The notes: a model not told the origin generated them from the letters alone. Counted from the stretch's first letter, positions 1-6,943 are shown. The stretch: 36,772 bases of DNA from Bacillus canaveralius (GCF_002860125.1 NZ_PGVA01000010.1:1-36772), one strand, 5' to 3'. Made by a program: numbers and translations.

Positions 1-2
1 CG

Positions 3-104
3 GATTTAAGCGACCAGGAACTGGAGGAATTTTATAAAGGCATGCATGGCACAGGTGGAGCTGCCAACAGTAAGAATTTTCAAGGAATGATGGGGAATCT
101 TTAA
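3..104 (+). CDS. C-terminal fragment of a small DLS-x-x-EL protein (5' end outside window)
   Basis: An open frame enters from the left edge and stops at TAA 102-104, encoding about 33 residues that contain DLSDQELEEFY and GMHGTGG. The same pattern (DLSEKELKDMY followed by CHGNGG) occurs in the small secreted protein encoded at 31773-32036 on the minus strand, so the two are probably paralogues. It is followed directly by a strong terminator, which supports a real gene end. Function is unknown. The comparison with the exported, Met- and His-containing paralogue only suggests an envelope or metal-related role. Confidence 0.55.
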   Translation, partial: DLSDQELEEFYKGMHGTGGAANSKNFQGMMGNL

Positions 105-120
105 GGCATCACTGAGAAAA

Positions 121-148
121 AATAGGCCGGTTTTCCGGCCTATTTTTA
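121..148 (+). terminator. Rho-independent terminator of the left-edge gene
   Basis: Perfect 10-bp stem AATAGGCCGG / CCGGCCTATT around a TTTT loop, followed by a T-rich tail, 17 bp after the stop codon at 104. Confidence 0.9.
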
Positions 149-185
149 TTAAAAATCTTTTATAGGCATTCAAATCCAATAATAA

Positions 186-215
186 AAAGCTGCTGAGACA
201 ACAGCAGCTTTTTTT
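186..215. terminator. Bidirectional terminator, mainly for the DUF302 gene
   Basis: Stem AAAGCTGCTG / CAGCAGCTTT with a 6-nt loop and T-runs on both strands. It lies 46 bp beyond the stop of the minus-strand gene at 262. Confidence 0.85.
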
Positions 216-261
216 GAAATCTTCAACATTAGGTGTTTAGTTTCCCCGTGGAATATTTCCT

Positions 262-651
262 CTACTTGCTTTCCTCCAGTACATGGATTAGCGTGTTTTC
301 AATATCCTTGGCGATCTCCTTAAGTTCATCATTATTCAACATGCTTACGAGAGACGTCGGTTTTGGCAATCCTATTTTCGTTTTCCCCTGGCTTTCGTAT
401 ACCGTAATTTTGCACGGCAGGAAATAGCCAACAAGCTCATCTATGTTCAGAACCCGCCCTGCTTCATGGGGATTACAAACTTCAAGAACCCGGTATGGTT
501 TTGTATAACTGTCAACACCTTTTTCTTGAAGCTTCTCCGGAATATCCAGTTGCCAGAGGATTCCGAATTTATTCTCCTTTAAGTTTTGTTCAAGTGAAGC
601 AATCGTTTCCTCAATTGTCTTATTCGTTGTAACTGTATAATGGAAATCCAA
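262..651 (-). CDS. DUF302 family protein
   Basis: About 129 residues resembling the DUF302 fold: an N-terminal beta strand (DFHYTVTT), a helix starting with KTIEETIASL, the conserved segment VCNPHEA and a late LPCKITVYE strand. No signal peptide or membrane segment is seen, so it is probably cytoplasmic. Two cysteines (VCNP and LPCK) are present. The biochemical role of DUF302 is not established. It sits directly downstream of a CsoR/CstR-type regulator and is probably co-transcribed with it. An ATG at 660 abuts the Shine-Dalgarno AGGAG with no spacer, whereas TTG at 651 has a normal 9-nt spacer, so 651 is preferred. The ATG start would add three residues. Confidence 0.8.
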   Translation of the reverse strand: MDFHYTVTTNKTIEETIASLEQNLKENKFGILWQLDIPEKLQEKGVDSYTKPYRVLEVCNPHEAGRVLNIDELVGYFLPCKITVYESQGKTKIGLPKPTSLVSMLNNDELKEIAKDIENTLIHVLEESK

Positions 652-676
652 TTTTAACATCTCCTTTTTTTATCAA

Positions 677-937
677 TCATCGGCTTTTTACTAAAAGATT
701 GACAGCTTCCTTCACTATTACTGAGGAGTCGTTACCTGCATCACCTCCTTGCTGCATACATTCCAGTAGATTAAGGGCAACAATATAAGCCAGAGCTTTA
801 TCCGCTGCACTTCTTATCGCGGACAATTGGTTGACAACATCCCTACAATCCTTTTCTGCTTCCATCAGCCCAAGGACTCCCCTAGCTTGTCCCTCAATCT
901 TTCTTAACCGATTTTTGATATCATTCGCATAATGCAC
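677..937 (-). CDS. CsoR/CstR (DUF156) family metal- or persulfide-sensing repressor
   Basis: Eighty-six residues with the all-helical DUF156 signature: NRLRKIEGQARG near the start, then KDCRDVVNQLSAIRSA, then ALNLLEC. Family members are tetrameric DNA-binding repressors released by Cu(I) or by per- or polysulfide. Copper CsoR uses Cys, then His-x3-Cys. Here both Cys are present but the His position is Asn (N-L-L-E-C). This argues against a classic Cu(I) site and for a CstR-like thiol sensor; that is inference. The longer open frame extends upstream to 1048 but lacks a start with a good RBS. GTG at 937 has GGAGG 7 nt upstream. A possible operator lies at 999-1014. Confidence 0.85.
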   Translation of the reverse strand: MHYANDIKNRLRKIEGQARGVLGLMEAEKDCRDVVNQLSAIRSAADKALAYIVALNLLECMQQGGDAGNDSSVIVKEAVNLLVKSR

Positions 938-998
938 ACTTTTTCCTCCTTGCCAAAACTTAGGGGAGTATCTAAAAATAGTAGTTCTCCTTACTTGA

Positions 999-1014
999 AT
1001 ACTATAAGGGGTAT
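999..1014. promoter_or_regulatory. Putative CsoR/CstR operator
   Basis: ATACTATAAGGGGTAT is an imperfect dyad with ATAC/GTAT ends and a G-run, like operators of the CsoR family. A second half-site, TAGGGGAGTAT, lies at 961-971. Both sit between the regulator start (937) and the upstream intergenic region. A minus-strand TATAGT (1006-1001) within it could be the -10 element. Confidence 0.4.
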
Positions 1015-1157
1015 ATATGGAGAATTTGTGGAGAAATTCAACCCCCAATAAAAAGTCGAATCTTCATAATTTCGCCGGGTTATCTCCATACTTTCTTTAC
1101 TTTTTCAGGATAAGTTTGTAATTAGAAAGAGCAAAAATAGGAGAAAGGATGAGGTAA

Positions 1158-1394
1158 ATGTTTTTAAAGGTATCTGAAAATGGAGATTCTATTTTAATTA
1201 AGCTTCCGGAAGCTCTATTTCTGGAAGGAAAGTGTACAAATTGGAAAAATGGAAAGGGACTGTTTTTGTGGATGGCTGATGATGGTGAGCCTTACATTTT
1301 TAACTTTGAAGAGGGAGGCCATTTCAGATGTTACGAGTTCAACAAGGGAAATAGGGGGCAGACCGGAAAAATAACGGAGGATTTAATTGCCTAG
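1158..1394 (+). CDS. Hypothetical protein, 78 aa
   Basis: A short acidic, aromatic-rich soluble protein beginning MFLKVSENGDSILIKLPEAL and containing GKGLFLWMADDGEPY and GGHFRCYEF. No family was recognised, and there is no signal peptide or membrane helix. The start is supported by AGGAGAAAGGATGAGG 5-15 nt upstream. It stands alone between the CsoR-like gene (divergent) and a MITE inserted 17 bp after its stop codon. It reads like a small beta-rich domain, but no function can be assigned. Confidence 0.6.
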   Translation: MFLKVSENGDSILIKLPEALFLEGKCTNWKNGKGLFLWMADDGEPYIFNFEEGGHFRCYEFNKGNRGQTGKITEDLIA

Positions 1395-1403
1395 AATCTT
1401 CTT

Positions 1404-1563
1404 TAATTATAGGCTTTGTTAAAGAACAAATGTTGATAATTAGACGTTAGCGGGGCGATTTTGCCTGTAGAGAGCCTTTTTTGCGATAGCAAAACCCGTC
1501 TCTCGGAAGGCAAATCGAACCCGCATGTCTATCAACAATATTGTATAACATAGCCTAATTATA
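1404..1563. mobile_element. Miniature inverted-repeat element (MITE), 144 bp, with 8-bp target duplication
   Basis: Bases 1412-1555 fold almost end to end. The left arm starts GGCTTTGTTA and the right arm ends TAACATAGCC. Inner matching pairs include TGTTGATA/TATCAACA, GCGATTTTGCC/GGCAAATCG and GAGAG/CTCTC. The element is bracketed by the identical direct repeat TAATTATA (1404-1411 and 1556-1563), as expected of a target-site duplication. It contains no ORF of note, so mobilisation would need a transposase in trans. Confidence 0.75.
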
Positions 1564-1564
1564 A

Positions 1565-1595
1565 AAAACAGCAAGCTAATCCGCTGCTGTTTTTT
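1565..1595 (-). terminator. Terminator of the LysR gene
   Basis: AACAGC...GCTGTT stem with a T-tract on the minus strand, just after the stop at 1603. It abuts the MITE right flank. Confidence 0.7.
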
Positions 1596-1602
1596 ATATT
1601 GG

Positions 1603-2490
1603 CTACAGTTTATAAATATTTTTTTTGAGAAAGGAGCTGAATATAAGAAGGATAGGAGAAGTGAATTTTCCTTTTGGGAATATTAACGAAAAATTTCTCT
1701 TGCAGCGATCTTTTAACTGAAAAGGTTCTAATAATTTTAAATCCACTTCATATTTTGTCACATGTTTAGACAAGAAACCAATCCCATAGCCCTTGATTAT
1801 TGCTTGCTTTATTGCTTCATTCGTATCAAATTCAATTATTCGATTAGGACTGAAATTATGTTCTTTAAAAAAACTGTCGGTGTTTTCTCTTGTATTTGAA
1901 CCTTGGCGCCTAAGTAAAAATGTTTCATTAGAAAGTTGTTTAAGATATTTTATGTCGTTACTATTATTTTCGTATCCGGAGCCCCCTATTAAGATAATCT
2001 CGTCATTTAAAAGAGCTTTATAATTAAACTCCGGATAACTCATTGTTTTTGCTACTATGGCGACATCCAAGTCTCCTTTTTTTAGTTTCTCAATTATCGA
2101 GTCAGTCTTGTCTATCATTAGGTTTATAATGATATTGGGGTATTTCTGTTGGAATTCAACTACTAAAGAAGGAAGAAGATAATTCCCTATAGTTGTTCCC
2201 GAGCCTAGATTGATTTCCCCTGCTTCCAGGTTATTCAAGGAGTGCATTGCTTTTTCGGTCTCTTCAGCTAATAAGAGGATTTGCTCAGCATATTGAAGCA
2301 GTCTTCTCCCGGCATCTGTTAATTCAACCTTCCTGCCTGCCCGATTGAAGAGCGGGAGTTTATAGTGGCTTTCTAACACTTCAATTTGCCTTGAAACAGC
2401 TGGCTGGCTTAAAGAAATTTTTTCTGCTGCTTTAGAAAAGTTAAGGTAAATTGCTACATAATAAAAAGTTTTTAATTGATGGAATTCCAC
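1603..2490 (-). CDS. LysR family regulator, selenium-metabolism associated
   Basis: A typical 295-residue LysR protein. The N-terminal winged HTH covers about residues 1-60 (FHQLKTFYYVA...SQPAVSRQIEVLE), followed by a periplasmic-binding-like effector domain (DLDVAIVAKTMSYPEF, then LLRRQGSNTRENTDSFF). The S-x-T/N-R-E segment is typical of the CysL/CysB-type ligand pocket, which in relatives binds sulfur-assimilation metabolites. It is divergent from selD with about 60 bp between starts, so control of selD and of the downstream genes is likely (inference). A related LysR group is known to accompany selD in other genomes. Start GTG 2490 has AGGTG upstream. Confidence 0.88.
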   Translation of the reverse strand: MEFHQLKTFYYVAIYLNFSKAAEKISLSQPAVSRQIEVLESHYKLPLFNRAGRKVELTDAGRRLLQYAEQILLLAEETEKAMHSLNNLEAGEINLGSGTTIGNYLLPSLVVEFQQKYPNIIINLMIDKTDSIIEKLKKGDLDVAIVAKTMSYPEFNYKALLNDEIILIGGSGYENNSNDIKYLKQLSNETFLLRRQGSNTRENTDSFFKEHNFSPNRIIEFDTNEAIKQAIIKGYGIGFLSKHVTKYEVDLKLLEPFQLKDRCKRNFSLIFPKGKFTSPILLIFSSFLKKNIYKL

Positions 2491-2551
2491 TTATTACACC
2501 TCGATTTTTTTACATGGTATGATGGACGTATTAAACAAAAAGGAGAAAGAT

Positions 2552-3598
2552 ATGTATAACTCTCATATCGCTTTGACCTCATATTCTTCAGGTTCTGGCT
2601 GAGCATGCAAAATTCGGTCTTCGGACCTTACGCAAGTTTTGCGTAACATTCCCAGTTCAAAAGATAAAAATATTATCGCCAGGATAGGAGAAGACGTATT
2701 TGCGTTTGAACATACTAATGGAACGATTGTTCAATCGGTAGATATCATTACACCTGTCGTTGATGATCCTTATCAATTTGGTGCCATTGCAGTTGCTAAT
2801 GCACTTAGCGATATATATGCAAAAGGCGGAATCCCCAAATATGGTTTAAATATAATCGAGTTCCCCATATCTTCGCTGCCTTTAAGCTATCTTGAAGAGA
2901 TGATAAAGGGGGGAAGAGACAAAGCATTAGAAGCAGGGGTTTCAATTGTTGGCGGACATACGATCGACGATTCACCGAAATATGGATTCGCCGTTACAGG
3001 ATTCATACCGGAAGGTGCAAATTTTATTAGTAAATCAGGAGCTATGCCAGGAGACCTTGTTTTCTTGACGAAACCACTGGGAATCGGAATTTATACAACT
3101 GCCATAGACCAAAAATTGGCCAGTGTTGAGCAAATGGAAGAAGTGGTTAGCTTAATGATGAAGTTAAACCATGATGCCTCCAAAGCATTTCGCAAGGTTC
3201 AAATAAATGCCTGTACGGATGTAACTGGATTTGGCTTGGTGGGGCATCTTACGGATGTTGCCGAAAAAAGCAACATTTCAATCGAACTTTACAACGATCA
3301 AATTGCCTTCTTGCCAGAAGTCTTTCAGTTAATAGAAAATGGTGCAGTGCCTGAGGGAATCTTAAAAAACCATTATTCTTTCCATAAAAATGTAAAGCAC
3401 TTAACCTCATTGTCACGGGAAGAAGAGTATTTATTGTATGACCCACAAACATCTGGCGGCTTACTCATTTTCGTTTCTCCTGCGGAATCGGAAAATTTAT
3501 TGCAGGAATTCGAAAAAAATAATGTAACAGCATTCCATATTGGAAAAGTAGTTGAAGCAAGAGATGCCAGGATAGAGACCAAGAATACAATAAAATGA
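2552..3598 (+). CDS. selD: Selenide, water dikinase SelD, selenocysteine-containing (in-frame TGA recoded)
   Basis: SelD makes selenophosphate from selenide and ATP, the donor for selenocysteine synthesis. A standard gene finder would start at TTG 2639, but the frame is open back to ATG 2552 apart from one TGA at 2600-2602. Reading that TGA as Sec17 gives the SelD catalytic motif SGSG-U-ACKI, where the first position is Cys or Sec in the family, with Lys20 as the conserved partner. The full product is 348 residues, the normal SelD length, whereas the TTG start would lose the active site. Later motifs are present: DIITPVVDDPYQFG (metal/ATP), GGHTIDDSPKYG, TDVTGFGLVGH and DPQTSGGLL. AGGAG at 2541-2545 fits ATG 2552. 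A stem-loop follows the TGA. The gene lies downstream of a divergent LysR gene and heads the selenium island. Confidence 0.95.
2600..2643 (+). promoter_or_regulatory. Sec codon (TGA 2600-2602) and bacterial SECIS hairpin of selD
   Basis: Directly 3' of the TGA, GGTC-TTCG-GACC (2616-2627) forms a tight hairpin whose loop lies 18-21 nt after the TGA. It is enclosed by an outer pairing GCAAAA/TTTTGC (2607-2612 with 2637-2642). Bacterial SECIS elements place their apical loop in this window inside the coding sequence. CGCAA/TTGCG (2631-2643) is an alternative small hairpin. Confidence 0.8.
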
Positions 3599-3604
3599 AT
3601 GGAA

Positions 3605-3637
3605 AACTAAGCATCGAAATTGATGCTTAGTTTTTTT
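3605..3637 (+). terminator. Terminator of selD
   Basis: CTAAGCATC / GATGCTTAG stem (3607-3615, 3622-3630) with a 6-nt loop and a seven-T run. Confidence 0.92.
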
Positions 3638-3674
3638 GATCCTCTAATCATGCAAAAATGTAATAGTAAAGATA

Positions 3675-3715
3675 ATTATAATGCATTTCCTTTATAAAAT
3701 GAATGTTCATATAAT
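3675..3715 (+). promoter_or_regulatory. Duplicated promoter/operator, copy 1 (upstream of DsrE remnant and MFS gene)
   Basis: A 23-bp block (3675-3697), with the two halves TTATAA at its ends, is repeated exactly at 5304-5326. In both copies a TATAAT box follows after the same 12-bp gap (here 3710-3715), and no good -35 is present. This suggests an activator-dependent promoter, possibly a target of the LysR protein (inference). Confidence 0.6.
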
Positions 3716-3763
3716 TAAAGTGAGAACAAGATTTTACAATTACAATTTGAGGGGAAATCAAGC

Positions 3764-3844
3764 ATGAAATTCGGAATAATTCTGGAGACAAAAGAGTCTA
3801 AGAAAAGAGGAATGCTTTTTTTCTTAAGCAGGAGGGCACAGTGA
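3764..3844 (+). pseudogene. Remnant of a DsrE-like gene with internal deletion
   Basis: ATG 3764 with GAGGGG upstream encodes MKFGIILETKES, which closely matches the start of the intact gene at 5379 (MKYGIIIETKEP). After residue 14 the similarity is lost and the frame stops at TGA 3842. The DNA then resumes a weak match (T-run, TTAA, GGAG, AGTG) to the region about 100 bp further into the intact gene. The upstream promoter is also duplicated. This is best explained as a second dsrE copy that lost its interior. A 26-aa leader peptide is a less likely alternative. Confidence 0.65.
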
Positions 3845-3879
3845 ATAAAGAAATTATACAATATGGGAGGGCGGCCTGA

Positions 3880-5178
3880 GTGATGCCGCATAAACATGAT
3901 GATTTAGAAGCTTTAGAAAGTCAATCGGCTTGGTTACAAAGTTACATTGATTCCCCAAAAAAGCAACAAAGATTATATCGACGGACGCTGATGATTGTTG
4001 TCATTTCACAAATTTTCGGCGGTGCAGGACTTGCAGCAGGCATAACCGTCGGAGCACTTCTTGCACAAAATATGCTAGGTACAGATAGTTTCACAGGGGT
4101 TCCGGCTGCGTTGTTCACTTTGGGTTCTGCTGGAGCAGCTCTGCTTGTAGGGCGGCTCTCCCAACGTTTTGGACGCCGTTCAGGACTCGCGGCAGGATTC
4201 TTGGCTGGCAGTATTGGCGCGGTCGGAGTAGTGATCTCAGCATTAACTAATAATATTCTGCTCCTTTTTGCTTCACTGCTAATCTATGGTGCCGGAACTG
4301 CTACAAATTTACAGGCACGCTATGCAGGTACAGACCTGGCAAATTCCACACAACGGGCAACAGCGATCAGTGTCGCGATGGTATCAACCACATTCGGTGC
4401 TGTTGCGGGGCCAAACCTGGTTGATGTAATGGGCCGGTTTGCTACGTCAATCGGAGTCCCTGCTCTGGCCGGTCCGTTCATTCTAGCAGCCGTAGCCTTC
4501 CTTCTTGCCGGCTTGGTGCTTCTAGCTTTACTTCGCCCAGACCCTCTGGTCGTTGCCTCAGCAATAGCAAAGGTACAGAAAACGGACGAGAGTAATTTCT
4601 TAGACACGCAATCTCTTACACTAGCAATAAACAAAAGAGGGATCGTTGTTGGAGCCACGGTAATGGTCTTAACCCAGATTGTCATGGTTGCAATTATGAC
4701 TATGACGCCAGTACATATGGGGAATCACGGACATGGTTTGAGTGAAACGGGACTGGTAATTGGTTTCCATATCGGCGCAATGTTCCTTCCATCCCTTGTG
4801 ACTGGTATCCTCGTTGACAAGGTTGGACGCACTGCAATGGCAATCGCTTCTGGGGCCACCCTGCTTGTTGCTGGTATTCTCGCTGCAGTTGCACCTGCCG
4901 ATTCCACGCTGGTTCTCATTATTGCTCTTGCTCTGCTTGGGCTTGGTTGGAACTTTGGCTTCATTAGCGGAACGGCGCTCATCGTGGATGCAACTAACCC
5001 GTCCACTCGTGCAAAGACACAAGGATCTGTTGATGTCTTGATCGCTTTGGCTGGGGCATCTGGGGGAGCGCTTTCCGGGATGGTTGTAGCTCAATCAAGT
5101 TACGCAACACTCTCACTTGCCGGGGGCATCCTTTCATTACTGCTTATTCCAGTCGTTATCTGGTCTAGTAACAAATAA
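3880..5178 (+). CDS. MFS transporter
   Basis: A 432-residue, about 12-helix major facilitator protein. After a polar 35-residue N-terminus, TM1 begins near LMIVVISQIFGG. Motif A appears in both halves (GRLSQRFGRRSG after TM2 and GILVDKVGRTAM in the second half). A cytoplasmic loop separates the halves around residues 225-250. The start is GTG 3880 or ATG 3883; GGAGG at 3866-3870 fits either. The substrate is not evident. The position between selD and dsrE/tsoY-like genes, behind a promoter duplicated in front of that pair, suggests transport or export of a selenium or sulfur species (inference). The coding sequence looks richer in G+C than its neighbours, which may indicate separate acquisition. 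Confidence 0.85.
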   Translation: MMPHKHDDLEALESQSAWLQSYIDSPKKQQRLYRRTLMIVVISQIFGGAGLAAGITVGALLAQNMLGTDSFTGVPAALFTLGSAGAALLVGRLSQRFGRRSGLAAGFLAGSIGAVGVVISALTNNILLLFASLLIYGAGTATNLQARYAGTDLANSTQRATAISVAMVSTTFGAVAGPNLVDVMGRFATSIGVPALAGPFILAAVAFLLAGLVLLALLRPDPLVVASAIAKVQKTDESNFLDTQSLTLAINKRGIVVGATVMVLTQIVMVAIMTMTPVHMGNHGHGLSETGLVIGFHIGAMFLPSLVTGILVDKVGRTAMAIASGATLLVAGILAAVAPADSTLVLIIALALLGLGWNFGFISGTALIVDATNPSTRAKTQGSVDVLIALAGASGGALSGMVVAQSSYATLSLAGGILSLLLIPVVIWSSNK

Positions 5179-5225
5179 GGGCTGGCTGTTACTTTGAAAA
5201 CGAAGAATAAATTAAAATAGTCTTT

Positions 5226-5263
5226 AAGAGTTAAGTATCATCATGGTTCTTGGCTCTTTTTTT
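5226..5263 (+). terminator. Terminator of the MFS gene
   Basis: AAGAGTTAAG pairs with CTTGGCTCTT (with G-U pairs) and is followed by a T-run. Confidence 0.75.
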
Positions 5264-5303
5264 ATGGTGAAAAATAGCTATGCGAAAAAGTAATAAAAGT
5301 ATG

Positions 5304-5344
5304 ATTATAATGCATTTCCTTTATAAGTTGTACGATCCTATAAT
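5304..5344 (+). promoter_or_regulatory. Duplicated promoter/operator, copy 2 (upstream of dsrE-like gene)
   Basis: Identical 23-bp block to 3675-3697, again 12 bp upstream of a TATAAT box (5339-5344). The preceding 20 bp are also similar to copy 1 (GTAATA and AAA runs). TTATAA at both ends gives it dyad character, fitting a regulator site overlapping -22 to -45. Confidence 0.6.
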
Positions 5345-5378
5345 GGAATTAAGAAATCAATTCTAGGAGGAAAGTGAC

Positions 5379-5699
5379 ATGAAATATGGGATCATCATCG
5401 AGACGAAAGAGCCCGAAAAAAGCTGGAACGCATTTCGGTTTGCAAACGCATCACTGCTCCATGGCCATGAAGTGAAGGTTTTTTTAATGGGAGAAGGCGT
5501 TGAGTGTGAAGGAATCGACCATGAAAAATATAACACCGCAAGGGAATTAAACAATTTTATCGAGAATGACGGTGTGATTTTAGCATGTGGCACTTGCATA
5601 CAATCCCGCAAGCTTGAAGAACAGACGGTTTGTCCAATCTCAACGATGAAGGATTGCATCGAAATGGTTGAATGGGCAGACAAGGTTATAACATTCTAA
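5379..5699 (+). CDS. DsrE-like sulfur/selenium-relay family protein
   Basis: A small alpha/beta DsrE/DsrF-type protein of 106 residues: opening strand MKYGIIIET, then helix KSWNAFRFANASLLHGHEV, then strand VKVFLMGEGVECEG, then GVILACGTCIQSRKL and a C-terminal WADKVITF. The ACGTC pair corresponds to the region of the relay cysteine in DsrE-type proteins, which pass persulfide sulfur between partners. Here selenium handling is suggested by the neighbours (selD and a Sec-containing membrane protein 15 bp downstream), which is inference. AGGAGG lies 8 nt upstream of ATG. It forms an operon with the next gene, behind the duplicated promoter. Confidence 0.85.
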   Translation: MKYGIIIETKEPEKSWNAFRFANASLLHGHEVKVFLMGEGVECEGIDHEKYNTARELNNFIENDGVILACGTCIQSRKLEEQTVCPISTMKDCIEMVEWADKVITF

Positions 5700-5714
5700 A
5701 GGGAGGTAGGAAAA

Positions 5715-6872
5715 ATGAAATTAAAGTTCGTTCCGATCAAGTTCCAGGCTGCACTTGCCGCTGGAAGTGTTGCTTTGATGGCCTTCAACTATCTTCAATT
5801 TGCCATCCCCCATGGTGAAGGCTTAATTAAAATCTCAGACATTGTCTGGTCTCAATTGAGCTTATTACATTCATCGCTCTACGCGTTGCTTGTGTTTATC
5901 ATGCTGGCGTCTTCTATCGCCAATTTAATTCTAACGGCTGTATTTCTGATGGGATTGACACAATGGTTGGGAACAAAAAATCAATTCACTGCCTTAATGG
6001 ATAACCCACTTACAAATATCACAATCTTTGTTCCAATTGCATCATTATCGATGACAGCTAATGTCGTGTGGGGACCATTGGCATTTTATATTCCTGGACT
6101 CTCAATACAGACTATGATGCTGCCGTCGTTGATTTACTTTGGGGTTCTGTGGACTTCACTGTTCTTTCTTGAATTCAAAGTTGCTAAAAGCTGGTTCACC
6201 AAGCCTGTTGATATTAGCAAATTAAACTTTGTATGGCTGCTTGATGTTTTCGCTTTTGGTTTAGTAAGTTTGACTGGAACAGGCATCGCTTCCATGGCGG
6301 AAAACAGTACCATTGTATCCCTTGCATCGGTTTCTTCATTGTTTGTTTTGAGCATTGGGGTCTTCCTGTTTATAGCAAAGTTATCCTTTTTGATTTACAT
6401 GCAAATAAAAAATGCCCAGTTACCTGATAAACCTATCCTACCAGCTTTTTTCCTAGTGATTCCTATTACTTGTTTGTTAGGATTAAGTTTTTACCGTATA
6501 ATGACACATTTACAAAATGTCTTTTCTTTTGATATTAGTGTTATTTCATTCTACTTCATTACTGTTTCTTATGTAATCACCATCGGGTGGGGAATATTCA
6601 CCGTATACTTACTGGTTGATTATTTAAGAAAGGACTTCTATAAGAGTCAGTTTTCACCAACACAGTGGGGAATGGTTTGAGCGTTGGTTGGCTCCCAAGT
6701 TTTGGGGGTTTATGTTCAAGGGGTTTATTACCCTGGGACAGTGCTATCGGTCGTGAACTATGCTAGCACAGTTCTTGCAGCAATCCTGTATGTATTGATT
6801 TTTGTAAAATTCCATAAAGCAAACAAAGCAGAGATTTCACCTCTGATTGCAAACCAGAAAGTATCAGGTTGA
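5715..6872 (+). CDS. Sec-containing multi-pass membrane protein (TsoY-like selenoprotein), TGA 322 recoded
   Basis: A plain reading gives two ORFs, 5715-6680 and a TTG-started 6684-6872. They are in the same frame, separated only by TGA 6678-6680, and the second has no ribosome binding site. Joined, they give 385 residues with about ten membrane helices. The junction QWGMV-U-ALVGSQVLGVY lies at the start of a predicted late helix, and the last helices (VNYASTVLAAILYVLIFV) lie entirely after the TGA. A SECIS-like hairpin follows the TGA. The fold resembles SLAC1/TehA-type or polytopic redox membrane proteins. I recall a family annotated as TsoY (seleno)protein with this character, from memory only. 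It is co-transcribed with the DsrE-like gene (15-bp gap, strong RBS GGGAGG). The reaction is unknown. The alternative is a nonsense-mutated pseudogene, but the TGA position and hairpin argue against it. Confidence 0.85.
6678..6710 (+). promoter_or_regulatory. Sec codon (TGA 6678-6680) and bacterial SECIS hairpin of the membrane protein
   Basis: Bases 6692-6698 (CTCCCAA) pair with 6702-6708 (TTGGGGG, one U-G pair) around a GTT loop that lies 19-21 nt after the TGA. A G/U-containing apical loop at this distance is the hallmark of bacterial SECIS elements. The spacing matches the selD hairpin. Confidence 0.8.
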
Positions 6873-6895
6873 TAAGTAATACCAAATATTTTATT

Positions 6896-6943
6896 TTAAA
6901 AAAGGCACCTTAGAAAAAGGGAGTAATCCGCTTCTGAGGTGCC
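6896..6943 (-). terminator. Terminator between convergent operons
   Basis: GGCACCTTAGAA / TTCTGAGGTGCC stem; the long A-run before it gives a T-tail on the minus strand, ending the tlpA operon. Confidence 0.85.

Noticed and set aside
1404-1563. Structured regulatory RNA or riboswitch instead of a MITE
   Set aside because: The 8-bp direct repeats at the exact ends are best explained by transposition; no known aptamer core was seen.
2639-3598. SelD starting at TTG 2639 as a 319-aa protein
   Set aside because: No RBS, the active site would be missing, and the in-frame upstream extension through TGA gives the conserved motif and normal length.
3764-3880. Possible readthrough of TGA 3842 in the DsrE remnant as selenocysteine
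   Set aside because: The frame after the TGA runs only about 11 codons to another stop, and no SECIS-like hairpin or homology follows.
4320-5094. Long minus-strand ORFs inside the MFS gene
   Set aside because: Shadow frames of a well-supported membrane protein gene; no RBS and no family resemblance.
6684-6872. Separate 62-aa ORF with TTG start
   Set aside because: No RBS, same frame as the upstream gene, and it supplies that gene's last helices; it is better read through the TGA.
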